The translations under genes were made by a program, and so were the position numbers. 64,000 nucleotides of DNA, from the NCBI RefSeq assembly GCF_049537125.1, contig NZ_JBMVQY010000001.1, positions 806,001 to 870,000 on the forward strand, given 5' to 3'. The DNA comes from Limisphaera sp026417315 (GTDB taxonomy: Bacteria > Verrucomicrobiota > Verrucomicrobiia > Limisphaerales > Limisphaeraceae). The notes below the pieces were generated by a model. It was given only the letters and a program-made list of their open reading frames with translations, was not told the DNA's origin and did not search any database. Below, piece by piece: positions 54,442 through 61,845 of the stretch (the stretch's first letter is position 1; each line of letters begins with the position of its first letter).

Positions 54442-56048
54442 AATTCATTTTCATTACCGGGGGCGTCATCAGTTCCCTGGGCAAGGGCCTGACGGCCGCG
54501 GCGCTGGGGACTCTGCTGGAGAATCGCGGACTTCGCGTGGCCCTGCAGAAGTTCGATCCCTACCTGAACGTGGACCCGGGCACGATGAGCCCGTACCAGC
54601 ACGGGGAAGTCTATGTGCTGGACGACGGTGCGGAGACCGACCTGGACCTGGGGCATTACGAACGTTTCACCCACACCAAGCTCACCCGGCTCAACAACCT
54701 GACGAGTGGCCAGGTCTATCAAACCGTCCTCAACAACGAACGGGAGGGCAAATACCTGGGCAAAACCGTCCAGGTGATCCCCCACGTGACCGACGAAATC
54801 AAGAATCGCATCCGGCTGCTGGCCGAACACACGGGCGCCGACGTGATCATCACGGAGATCGGGGGCACCACCGGCGACATCGAGGGTTTGCCGTTTCTGG
54901 AGGCCATTCGCGAGTTTGCGCACGAAGTGGGGCCCGGCAATGCCATCTTCATGCACGTGACGTATGTGCCGTTCATCAAGGCGGCCGGGGAACTGAAAAC
55001 CAAACCGACGCAGCAATCCGTGGCGAAACTCCGCGAAATCGGCATCACGCCCCACATCATCGTCTGCCGTTGCGAGCGACCGCTGGACAAGGAGCTGCGT
55101 CAAAAGATCTCCATGTTTTGCAACGTGCCGGTGGAGGCGGTGGTCGAGGAAAAGGACGTGGACCACACCATCTACGAGGTCCCGCTGATGCTGCAGCGCG
55201 AGCGGGTGGACGAGCTGGTCTGCCGGCTGCTTCGCCTGGACACGCCGCCGGCCAACATGAGCCACTGGCAGGAAATCCTCCGCAAACTGATCGCCCCGCA
55301 GCATCGGGTGCGCATCGGGGTGGTGGGCAAGTACATTGGCCTCCAGGATGCCTACAAATCGGTGTACGAAGCCCTCAGCCACGGCGGCATCGCCCATGAC
55401 TGCGGCGTGGAAATCGCCCGCATCGAGGCCGAGGAAATCGAAAAACACGGTCCGGAGGCGCTGTTGAAGGATCTGGCGGGGATCCTGGTGCCGGGCGGCT
55501 TTGGCGAACGGGGCATCGAGGGGAAGATTCTGGCGGTGCGGTACGCCCGGGAACGCCGAATTCCCTATCTCGGCCTTTGTTTGGGCATGCAGGTGGCCTG
55601 CATCGAATTCGCCCGCCACGTGCTCGGTTTGGACGGGGCTCACTCCACCGAGTTCGACCCGGACACGCCGCATCCAGTGATCGCGCTGCTGGACGAACAG
55701 CGTCAAATCACCCGCAAGGGCGGCACCATGCGGCTCGGCGCCCAGCCCTGCCAGTTGAAGGTGGGGACCCGGGCCGCTCAACTGTACGGGGCATTTCTGG
55801 TGCAAGAACGGCACCGGCATCGCTACGAGTTCAACAACGCCTATCGCGAGGCCTTCGAGCAGGCCGGCATGGTCTTCAGCGGCCTGTCCCCGGATGGCAA
55901 GCTGGTGGAACTCATCGAACTGCCCGACCACCCGTTCTTCCTGGCCAGTCAGTTTCATCCGGAGTTTTTGAGCAAACCGCACCAGCCGCACCCGCTGTTT
56001 CGGGGGTTTGTGGGGGCCGCGCTGCTGCACACCCAGAAGGGGCGCTAA
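54438..56048 (+). CDS. pyrG: CTP synthase
   Basis: Protein of 536 aa, usual length. The N-terminal synthetase (about 1-266) starts 'KFIFITGGVISSLGKGLTAA' with the P-loop, followed by 'KFDPYLNVDPGTMSPYQHGE' and 'EIGGTTGDIE'. The C-terminal glutaminase has the nucleophile Cys in 'LGLCLGMQVACIE' and the His-Glu pair in 'SQFHPEF'. It makes CTP from UTP, ATP and glutamine. It is coupled to kdsB. Confidence 0.96.
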   Translation: MKFIFITGGVISSLGKGLTAAALGTLLENRGLRVALQKFDPYLNVDPGTMSPYQHGEVYVLDDGAETDLDLGHYERFTHTKLTRLNNLTSGQVYQTVLNNEREGKYLGKTVQVIPHVTDEIKNRIRLLAEHTGADVIITEIGGTTGDIEGLPFLEAIREFAHEVGPGNAIFMHVTYVPFIKAAGELKTKPTQQSVAKLREIGITPHIIVCRCERPLDKELRQKISMFCNVPVEAVVEEKDVDHTIYEVPLMLQRERVDELVCRLLRLDTPPANMSHWQEILRKLIAPQHRVRIGVVGKYIGLQDAYKSVYEALSHGGIAHDCGVEIARIEAEEIEKHGPEALLKDLAGILVPGGFGERGIEGKILAVRYARERRIPYLGLCLGMQVACIEFARHVLGLDGAHSTEFDPDTPHPVIALLDEQRQITRKGGTMRLGAQPCQLKVGTRAAQLYGAFLVQERHRHRYEFNNAYREAFEQAGMVFSGLSPDGKLVELIELPDHPFFLASQFHPEFLSKPHQPHPLFRGFVGAALLHTQKGR

Positions 56049-56142
56049 GGTTCAAGATCGGGTCCGACCCGCTCCTGGAACGCCGCGCCTCCCCGGGGCC
56101 CCTGCCCGGCGGTCGGGCAGATCCGGCAGTGACGTTTCCCCC

Positions 56143-56172
56143 TTGAGTTGCCGATTGACCGCCCGCTTTAAT
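56143..56172 (+). promoter_or_regulatory. predicted hisB promoter, near-leaderless
   Basis: -35 TTGAGT (56143-56148), 18-nt spacer, -10 TTTAAT (56167-56172), then 9 nt to the ATG at 56182. No Shine-Dalgarno sequence is present in the short remaining leader. Confidence 0.45.
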
Positions 56173-56181
56173 GGCCCCGCG

Positions 56182-56844
56182 ATGAAACCACGGCTGGCCC
56201 GTGTCCAACGCGTGACAAGGGAAACCCGGATTCGCCTCCGCCTCAATCTGGACGGACGCGGCACCGCCCGGGTCCACACCGGGATCCCTTTCTTCGACCA
56301 CATGCTCGAACTGTTCGCCCGGCATGCGGTCATGGACCTCACGCTCCGCTGTCAGGGAGACCTGGAGGTGGACGCACATCACACCGTGGAGGACTGCGGG
56401 TTGGCCCTGGGACAGGCCTTCCGCGAAGCCCTGGGCGACAAAACCGGCATCCGCCGCTACGGCACCGGGTTCGATCCCCGAAACCCTTTCACCGGGGAGG
56501 CTTACGTGCCCATGGATGAATGCCTCGCCCGTTGCGTGGTGGATTTCGGCGGCCGGCCCTTCCTGGTCTGGCGCGGGCTCGATGACCTGGCCTATGCCCG
56601 GCTGCCCCGGGACTGGAAACAGCAGGATTCGGCCTGCGCGTTTCGGTTCGGCCTGGCGCGGGAGTTTTTTCAGGCCTTCGCCAACGAGGCCCGGTGCAAT
56701 CTTCACATGGAACTGCTGTATGGCGACGAGCCCCACCACATTGTGGAAAGCCTGTTCAAAGCGTTCGCCCGGGCCGTGGACCAGGCCTGTCAGCGGGATC
56801 CGCGCCTGCAGGGCATTTTACCCAGCACCAAGGGCCGGCTTTGA
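56182..56844 (+). CDS. hisB: imidazoleglycerol-phosphate dehydratase with two insertions
   Basis: Protein of 220 aa; most HisB dehydratases have about 195-200. It carries out the sixth step of histidine synthesis. Metal and substrate motifs are kept: 'GIPFFDHMLELFARH', 'DAHHTVEDCGLALGQAF', 'MDECLAR' and 'HHIVESLFKAFARA'. Compared with usual enzymes there is an extra segment between 'RRYG' and 'YVPMDE' (about residues 95-107, 'TGFDPRNPFTGEA') and a longer stretch around 131-155. There are no other his genes nearby. Confidence 0.92.
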   Translation: MKPRLARVQRVTRETRIRLRLNLDGRGTARVHTGIPFFDHMLELFARHAVMDLTLRCQGDLEVDAHHTVEDCGLALGQAFREALGDKTGIRRYGTGFDPRNPFTGEAYVPMDECLARCVVDFGGRPFLVWRGLDDLAYARLPRDWKQQDSACAFRFGLAREFFQAFANEARCNLHMELLYGDEPHHIVESLFKAFARAVDQACQRDPRLQGILPSTKGRL

Positions 56845-56881
56845 ACGGGTTGAATAGCCCGGCCGACGGCCGCGTCGAACC

Positions 56882-57496
56882 ATGCAGAACAACCGCGATC
56901 TCTCCTCGGTTTCCGACGAGGCGCTGGTGCAGGCGGCCAAACAGGGGCATCTGGAGGCGTTTGAAGAACTGGTAGCACGGCACCGGGACAAGGTGTACGC
57001 GCGAGCCCTGACGATCCTGCACAACGAGGAAGATGCGGTGGATCTTTCCCAGGAAGCCTGGATCAAGGCCTGGCAACGGTTGCAGCAGTTCCAGGGCGAA
57101 TCGAGCTTCGCCACCTGGATCACGCGCATTGTGATCAATGTATGTCTGGACCATCTGCGCCGGCAAAAGCGGCTGCCGGTCGAGTCGCTCGAAGCGCTCG
57201 AAGAAGAGACCGGCCTGCGGGATGCCATCCTGCCCCCGGTCACCGTCAATCCGACGGCCGGCCTGGAGCGGGCCGAGCTGCAGGCGCGGATCTGGCAGGC
57301 CCTGGGACGGCTCAGTGCGGCGCATCGGACCGTGTTGATCCTCCATGAGTTCGAGGGTATGGAATACCGCAAGATCGCCGAGGTGATGGGCTGTTCCATC
57401 GGCACGGTCATGTCCCGGCTTTTTTACGCCCGTCGCCACATGGCCAGGCTCCTGAAAGATTTGAAAGACTCCGAAGATTCCAAACCCAAACCATGA
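56882..57496 (+). CDS. ECF-type RNA polymerase sigma factor
   Basis: Protein of 204 aa. Region 2 (about 25-95) reads 'DLSQEAWIKAWQRLQQFQG' and 'TWITRIVINVCLDHLRRQK'; region 4 (about 140-190) reads 'HRTVLILHEFEGMEYRKIAE' with a helix-turn-helix. It belongs to the RpoE-like group. It is coupled by a 4-nt overlap to an anti-sigma gene, so release by an envelope or stress signal is likely. The target promoters are unknown. Confidence 0.92.
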   Translation: MQNNRDLSSVSDEALVQAAKQGHLEAFEELVARHRDKVYARALTILHNEEDAVDLSQEAWIKAWQRLQQFQGESSFATWITRIVINVCLDHLRRQKRLPVESLEALEEETGLRDAILPPVTVNPTAGLERAELQARIWQALGRLSAAHRTVLILHEFEGMEYRKIAEVMGCSIGTVMSRLFYARRHMARLLKDLKDSEDSKPKP

Positions 57497-57978
57497 CGCG
57501 CGACGAACAACTCAAGTTGCAAGCCTGGTTGGACGGGGAGCTGCCCGAGTCCGAGCGCCAGGCCTGGGCGGTCCGCTGGGCCGAGGATCCGCAGGCTCAG
57601 GCGCTCCTGGAGGAGCTGCGCCTCGTGCAGGGCACCCTCCGCCGCTTCGATGAAGGCCAGCTCCGCGTGCCCGAAACTCGCGAGTTCTACTGGAGCCGGA
57701 TCGCGCGGGCCATCGAGGCCGGAGCCGGGCCGGCGCCCGCGCCGGCGCCGGTGACCCGCGGCTTGTGGCAATGGCTGCTTGAGTGGAAGCGGTGGCTGGC
57801 CCCGGCAGCCGTGCTGGCCAGCCTGGCCGTGGTGCTCACCCTGAGTTTGCCGGGCCACGGACAATCCGATTACCCGGAGGTCCACGTCTCCCAGGCCGAC
57901 AACTACGCGACCACCTACCGCGACGACGAACGGCTCCTGACCCTGGTGTGGTTCAGCTACCCTCCCGAAAGCCCTTGA
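57493..57978 (+). CDS. membrane anti-sigma factor
   Basis: Protein of 161 aa. The N-terminal cytoplasmic part ('LQAWLDGELPESERQAW') is typical of anti-sigma domains, followed by a Pro/Ala linker ('PAPAPAPV') and one membrane helix ('LAPAAVLASLAVVLTLSL', about 98-115). A short periplasmic tail ends it. It lacks the zinc-binding HxxxCxxC motif. It probably holds the preceding sigma factor at the membrane. Confidence 0.82.
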   Translation: MTRDEQLKLQAWLDGELPESERQAWAVRWAEDPQAQALLEELRLVQGTLRRFDEGQLRVPETREFYWSRIARAIEAGAGPAPAPAPVTRGLWQWLLEWKRWLAPAAVLASLAVVLTLSLPGHGQSDYPEVHVSQADNYATTYRDDERLLTLVWFSYPPESP

Positions 57979-57988
57979 GCTTCCGCCC

Positions 57989-58474
57989 ATGATCCCGTCG
58001 CCCATGAGTCCTCGCCCGATTCTGTTCCTGCGGAGTCGGCTCCTTCGTGTCCGCGTGTGGCTGTTCTGCCTGTTGGCGGCCTGCGTCACCGGCCTCGCCG
58101 GCGAATTGAAGCTGGAGGCCCTGCTCATTTGGGGCACCAACGAGGAAAAGTCCCCCGATCCCCGGCACAAACCGGTGGAGACGCAGGTGGCGAAGAAACT
58201 CAAGGACCTCCCCTTCAAGTGGTCCCACTACTTCGAGGTCAACCGCAAGGAATTCACCGTGCCCCGTGACCAACCCCGTCGCGTCGCCATGAGCGACGAG
58301 TGTGAAATCAGCGTGCGCCAGGCCGAGAACGACCAGGTCGAGCTGATCCTCTACGGCAAGGGCAAGCGCGTCGGTCGCATCACCCAGAAACTGCCCCGGG
58401 GCGAGACACTGGTCCTGGGCGGGAATGCACCGAACTACACTGCCTGGTTCGTGGTGCTCCAGCGCAAGGACTAG
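57989..58474 (+). CDS. secreted protein of the sigma/anti-sigma operon, unknown function
   Basis: Protein of 161 aa with an N-terminal signal sequence ('VRVWLFCLLAACVTGLAGEL', cleavage near 38) and a small domain rich in beta residues ('LKLEALLIWGTNEEKSPD', 'LKDLPFKWSHYFEVN', 'VGRITQKLPRGETLVLGG'). I do not recognise a named family. It starts 10 nt after the anti-sigma gene, so it is in the same operon. A second Met five codons later (58004) is an alternative start. Confidence 0.72.
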   Translation: MIPSPMSPRPILFLRSRLLRVRVWLFCLLAACVTGLAGELKLEALLIWGTNEEKSPDPRHKPVETQVAKKLKDLPFKWSHYFEVNRKEFTVPRDQPRRVAMSDECEISVRQAENDQVELILYGKGKRVGRITQKLPRGETLVLGGNAPNYTAWFVVLQRKD

Positions 58475-58578
58475 GTCCCGGCGGCGGGCACGGGCCGACC
58501 TCCGATCCTTTCCGGGTTGTTCCCCCGCCGCGCCCCGTCCTTCCCCCGCGACGGGGCACCCGGTAGAGTGTCCCCCGC

Positions 58579-59148
58579 ATGAACGAATGGATCCGTGGTT
58601 ATCTCCGGGCCCAGGCCGCCGCGCATGCGGCCATTCCCATCGAAGGTGTCGCGCGACTCATCGAGTTCCTGCAGGAAGCGCTTCGCCACGACCGACAGGT
58701 TTTCGTTTTCGGCAACGGCGGCAGTGCCGCGTCCGCCGCCCACTTTGCCACGGATCTGGGCAAAGGCGCATCCGACCGACTCGCCCGCCGTTTTCGAGTC
58801 ATGGCCCTGACCGACAACCTCAGCTGGCTCACGGCGCTGGCCAACGACTATGCGTACGAGGAAGTCTTCGTTCGCCCCCTGCAAAACTTCGCCCGTCCCC
58901 ATGACCTGGCCATTGCGCTCAGTGTCAGCGGCAACTCACCCAACTGCGTGCGTGCCCTGGAATGGGCCCGTGACCACCAGCTGCGGACCGTGGCTCTGGT
59001 CGGCGGCCGGCCCTGTCGGTTGGCCGAACTGGCCGATCTGGTGCTGGCCATCCCGGATACCCACTACGGACGCGTCGAAGATGCCCACATGACCATTCTC
59101 CATCTGGCCTGCTACGCGTTCATGGAGCATCCGGAATGGGGGGCCTGA
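58579..59148 (+). CDS. gmhA: SIS-domain phosphosugar isomerase, phosphoheptose isomerase-like
   Basis: Protein of 189 aa, typical length for GmhA, which converts sedoheptulose 7-phosphate to D-glycero-D-manno-heptose 7-phosphate for LPS heptose. 'FVFGNGGSAASAAHFATDL' is the sugar-phosphate site, 'LSVSGNSPNCVRALEWA' the second SIS motif, and 'VEDAHMTILHLACYAFME' has the catalytic Glu-His region. Close SIS relatives act on other sugars, so the name is likely but not certain. TAGAGT (58564-58569) lies 9 nt before the ATG. Confidence 0.82.
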   Translation: MNEWIRGYLRAQAAAHAAIPIEGVARLIEFLQEALRHDRQVFVFGNGGSAASAAHFATDLGKGASDRLARRFRVMALTDNLSWLTALANDYAYEEVFVRPLQNFARPHDLAIALSVSGNSPNCVRALEWARDHQLRTVALVGGRPCRLAELADLVLAIPDTHYGRVEDAHMTILHLACYAFMEHPEWGA

Positions 59149-59256
59149 ACGGTTGAGGTTTTCGCGCCGAGCAGCTGCCGTGCCGAGGCCGACACCGCGT
59201 TCGGCAGAGCCAGCCTCGAAGCTGCAGGGATCCTTGCGTCCGGTTCGCTCCGCGGC

Positions 59257-60570
59257 TCAGGCGCTCGAGCGCTCCGGCTTCCGCGCGGTCACTTCCAGGC
59301 TCACCAGGTAATCCGAAACCTTCGTCCCCGGAGGCAGATGCTCGGCCACCTTCCGATAGAGCGGATCCTCGAAACTCTCCAGCGCCTGCACATACTCGGG
59401 CCGCGTGCGCAGTTGAACCTCGTCCAGGCCGGCTTCGCGGATCATCCGTTCCGTTTCCTCGATCAATACTGCCCCGGCCACGCATCCGACCAACGCCTCC
59501 ACCATTCGTACGACGGTCGGCGGCAACGGCCGAAGCAGGGCCAGGTCCGACACCGCCACGCGTCCCCCGGGCTTCAGCACCCGGGCAATCTCCCGCCAGA
59601 CCCGGGCCTTGTCCGGCGAGAGATTGATCACGCAGTTGGAGATCACCACGTCCACGCTCGCGTCGGCCACCGGCAGATGTTCGATTTCGCCCAGCCGAAA
59701 CTCCACGTTGTCCCATCCGGTGCGCTGACGGTAGGCGGGAATGCCGGCCCGGGCCCGCGCGACCATCTCCGGCGTCATGTCCACCCCGATGGCCCGGCCG
59801 GTCGGTCCGACCTTACGACCCGCCAGAAACACGTCGAAGCCCGCACCGGAACCCAAATCCAGCACCACCTCGCCCGGTCGCAGGCCCGCCAACGCGGTGG
59901 GGTTCCCGCAAGACAATCCCAGGTTGGCGCCCTCGGGCAGCGCGGCCAGCTCCTCCGGCTGGTATCCCAACTGGCGCGCCAACGTTTCCGCGCCGGCCCC
60001 GGCCCCGTCGCACCCGCAGGACGTTGCCGGACCGCAACACGAGCCGCCGCCGGTGGCAATCTGGGCATACCCGGCCCGAACCGTTTCCCGCACTTCATCG
60101 ACCGTAGGTGCCGGGGGAGCCGCCGGTCGGGTTGAGCCGGCCCGAAGCTGGTCTCTTCGCCCGGCTGCATAAGCTTCGAAGACCCGCCGAATTTCGTCCC
60201 GCACGCGTCGGAACACCGTCAGGCGTTCCTCCTCCGATCCCGTGGCTTTGGCCGGGTCGTCAAATGGCCAATGATGACGGTTCACCTGCCCGGGGAAGGT
60301 GGGACATGCCTGGTCAGCGTTGCCGCACACGGTGATGACCGTTTCGACCGGTCGGCCGAGGAATTCCCTGAGCGACTTGGAGCGATGCCCGGAAATGTCG
60401 ATGCCGATTTCCCGCATGACGGCAATGGCCAGGGGATGGACATGGCCCGCAGGTTCCGAACCGGCACTCTGGACATCCAAGATGTCCCCTGCCGCCGCCC
60501 GCAAGATCCCCTCGGCCATGTGACTCCGACACGAGTTTCCCGTACACAAAATCAACACCGTTGGTTTCAT
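59257..60570 (-). CDS. ArsC-ArsM fusion: arsenate reductase joined to arsenite methyltransferase
   Basis: Protein of 437 aa with two enzyme domains. Residues 1-140 are a low-molecular-weight-phosphatase-type, thioredoxin-coupled arsenate reductase with 'LCTGNSCRSHMAEG' (Cys9, Cys14) and 'VCGNADQACPTFPG' (Cys82, Cys89). A linker (about 141-158) leads to a SAM methyltransferase of the ArsM family: 'GGGSCCGPATSCGC' (173-187), 'LDLGSGAGFD' for SAM, and the three As(III)-binding Cys at 221 ('LSCGNP'), 313 ('SNCVINLSP') and 363 ('VGCVAGA'). It would reduce As(V) and then methylate the product. GAGG lies six nt before the start. No arsR or arsB gene is nearby. Confidence 0.9.
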   Translation of the reverse strand: MKPTVLILCTGNSCRSHMAEGILRAAAGDILDVQSAGSEPAGHVHPLAIAVMREIGIDISGHRSKSLREFLGRPVETVITVCGNADQACPTFPGQVNRHHWPFDDPAKATGSEEERLTVFRRVRDEIRRVFEAYAAGRRDQLRAGSTRPAAPPAPTVDEVRETVRAGYAQIATGGGSCCGPATSCGCDGAGAGAETLARQLGYQPEELAALPEGANLGLSCGNPTALAGLRPGEVVLDLGSGAGFDVFLAGRKVGPTGRAIGVDMTPEMVARARAGIPAYRQRTGWDNVEFRLGEIEHLPVADASVDVVISNCVINLSPDKARVWREIARVLKPGGRVAVSDLALLRPLPPTVVRMVEALVGCVAGAVLIEETERMIREAGLDEVQLRTRPEYVQALESFEDPLYRKVAEHLPPGTKVSDYLVSLEVTARKPERSSA

Positions 60571-60949
60571 CGCAGACCTCGTATCCTTGCTTCCATCAAC
60601 CTACGCCGAAACGGCAGAGCGCCAAGTTTCCAACCGGTCCACGTCCCCCGGCACCCCGGGCGCAGCAGGCGGTCTCGGTTGCACAGCGACTGCTGCGGTT
60701 CTCACAAGCCGCCGAAAGAGGCGTGTGCGCCAAAACGAGCTTCGGCTTCTCGGGGAAATCCGCAGTTTTGGCCTTCGCAAAATGGATTGTTCAAACGCCT
60801 CCCGAGGGCCCGCCTTCTCTCCGAGAAGAAGTCGGCCCCCATCCCCTGAAGAAACATGGCGGTGGCAATCGACTCTGCTGCCGCGGGTTCGAACGCGAAC
60901 AAACGCGTCGGCCCGACCCGGGCGACGCCAAGCCGAAATGCCGGTTCCC
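60571..60949. other. intergenic region between CDGSH gene and ArsC-ArsM gene
   Basis: 379 nt with no recognisable gene and no arsenic-type regulator. Apart from the ArsC-ArsM ribosome site at its left edge I see nothing specific. Confidence 0.4.
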
Positions 60950-61189
60950 TCAGCCCAACCGTGCGTGAGTGCCGTCGCAAAAGGCCCCACTGCCCGAGTG
61001 TTTGCATCCGCACCAGGCCACCGTCCGTTCCGTGTCCACTTCCACTTTCACCGGGCCAAGGCCGGTGCCCTTGTGCGAACCGTCGCAAAATGGCTGCTCC
61101 TTGGACAAGCCACAGGCGCACCACCAGTAGGTGCCGGGCTGAACCTTTTGCACGAACGGCTGGCGCGATGCGATCCGAGGCTCTGCCAT
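60950..61189 (-). CDS. double CDGSH iron-sulfur protein
   Basis: Protein of 79 aa with two CDGSH-type [2Fe-2S] sites. The first has Cys24, Cys26, Cys35 and His39 ('CACGLSKEQPFCDGSH'); the second has Cys60, Cys62, Cys71 and His75 ('CGCKHSGSGAFCDGTH'). Such tandem small proteins occur in many bacteria and are thought to act in redox or iron-sulfur handling. Its ATG lies one base after the stop of the upstream 48-aa gene, so translation is coupled. Confidence 0.88.
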   Translation of the reverse strand: MAEPRIASRQPFVQKVQPGTYWWCACGLSKEQPFCDGSHKGTGLGPVKVEVDTERTVAWCGCKHSGSGAFCDGTHARLG

Positions 61190-61190
61190 G

Positions 61191-61337
61191 TTAGTGCGGG
61201 TTCGACCGGCCCGGCCCTTGGGTGACCTTGGCCTGGCGTGCTTCTTTCCGCTCGGCCCACACCCAGGCAATCAAAGCCGGACCGAAACAAAGGAATACAC
61301 CCATCGGCACACAAAAAATGCTCCAAAACTTGTCCAT
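61191..61337 (-). CDS. 48-aa single-helix membrane peptide upstream of the CDGSH gene
   Basis: Very short gene: 'MDKFWSIFCVPMGVFLCFGP' begins the peptide, one membrane helix (about 5-27), then a basic, soluble tail ('AERKEARQAKVTQG'). An AAGGGCGG sits just before the ATG at 61337. It ends with TAA, then one base, then the ATG of the CDGSH gene. Coding is supported by the ribosome site, the amphipathic layout and the tight coupling. It may anchor or partner the CDGSH protein at the membrane; function is unknown. Confidence 0.7.
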   Translation of the reverse strand: MDKFWSIFCVPMGVFLCFGPALIAWVWAERKEARQAKVTQGPGRSNPH

Positions 61338-61844
61338 AACCGCCCTTCAAGATGCAACCCCCGATCCGCCATGTAAAGGCGCGGTCTCGCCCGACCCGTC
61401 CCAACGGCGCATTTCGGGTTTCGGACGCCCTCGATGGGTCGGCGGATTCCGGGCGTGTGCGCCACGCGCAAACCGGGAGAAGCACCCTCGCTTCGGCCTC
61501 CTTGCATCCGGTGCTCAAAAACGGAAATGCGCCCTCCGTAGTCCCGGATCGCACGGGCCCTGCCACGCGCCGAAGGTGCATCCAATCTACCAACCCGCGG
61601 CAGCGTCCCGGGAACTCCCTCCTCCAAACCCGCCGCGCCCTGCCAAAGGGTGCAACCCGAGGAGTTCCGGTGGCGGAGGCCCGGCCGAATCACGCAGCCG
61701 ACTCCTTCTGGTGCCCCTGCCCCGTTTCCCGGCAAGAGACCGTCCTCCGGTTCGACCGGCAATGCGATCTTCTGGTCTTGCGAGGGACCGCCGCCTGAAG
61801 GCAGCGCTGCGGGCGAGGAAAACCGCCGGGCGCAAAGCACCGGC
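61338..61844. other. intergenic region after the EF-G-like gene
   Basis: 507 nt holding a repeat copy with tail (61400-61600) and a possible terminator beside the EF-G-like stop (61826-61845). No gene is recognised. Confidence 0.5.
61400..61600 (+). repeat. dispersed repeat Y with tail Z
   Basis: Starts CAACGGCGCATTTCGGG, reaches AACGGAAATGCGCCCTCCG (61520-61538), then continues into the tail CACGCGCCGAAGGTGCATCC (61564-61583), identical to 44395-44414. The Y part is equal in length to 49023-49167 and 53030-53169 on the other strand. Confidence 0.62.
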
Positions 61845-61845
61845 C
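61826..61845 (-). terminator. possible terminator of the EF-G-like gene
   Basis: On the minus strand GCCGG-TGCTTTGCGC-CCGGC forms a 5-bp stem (inner GC/GC pairs may add), directly at the stop codon, followed by GGTTTTCC. The stem is short, so this is a weak call. Confidence 0.3.
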
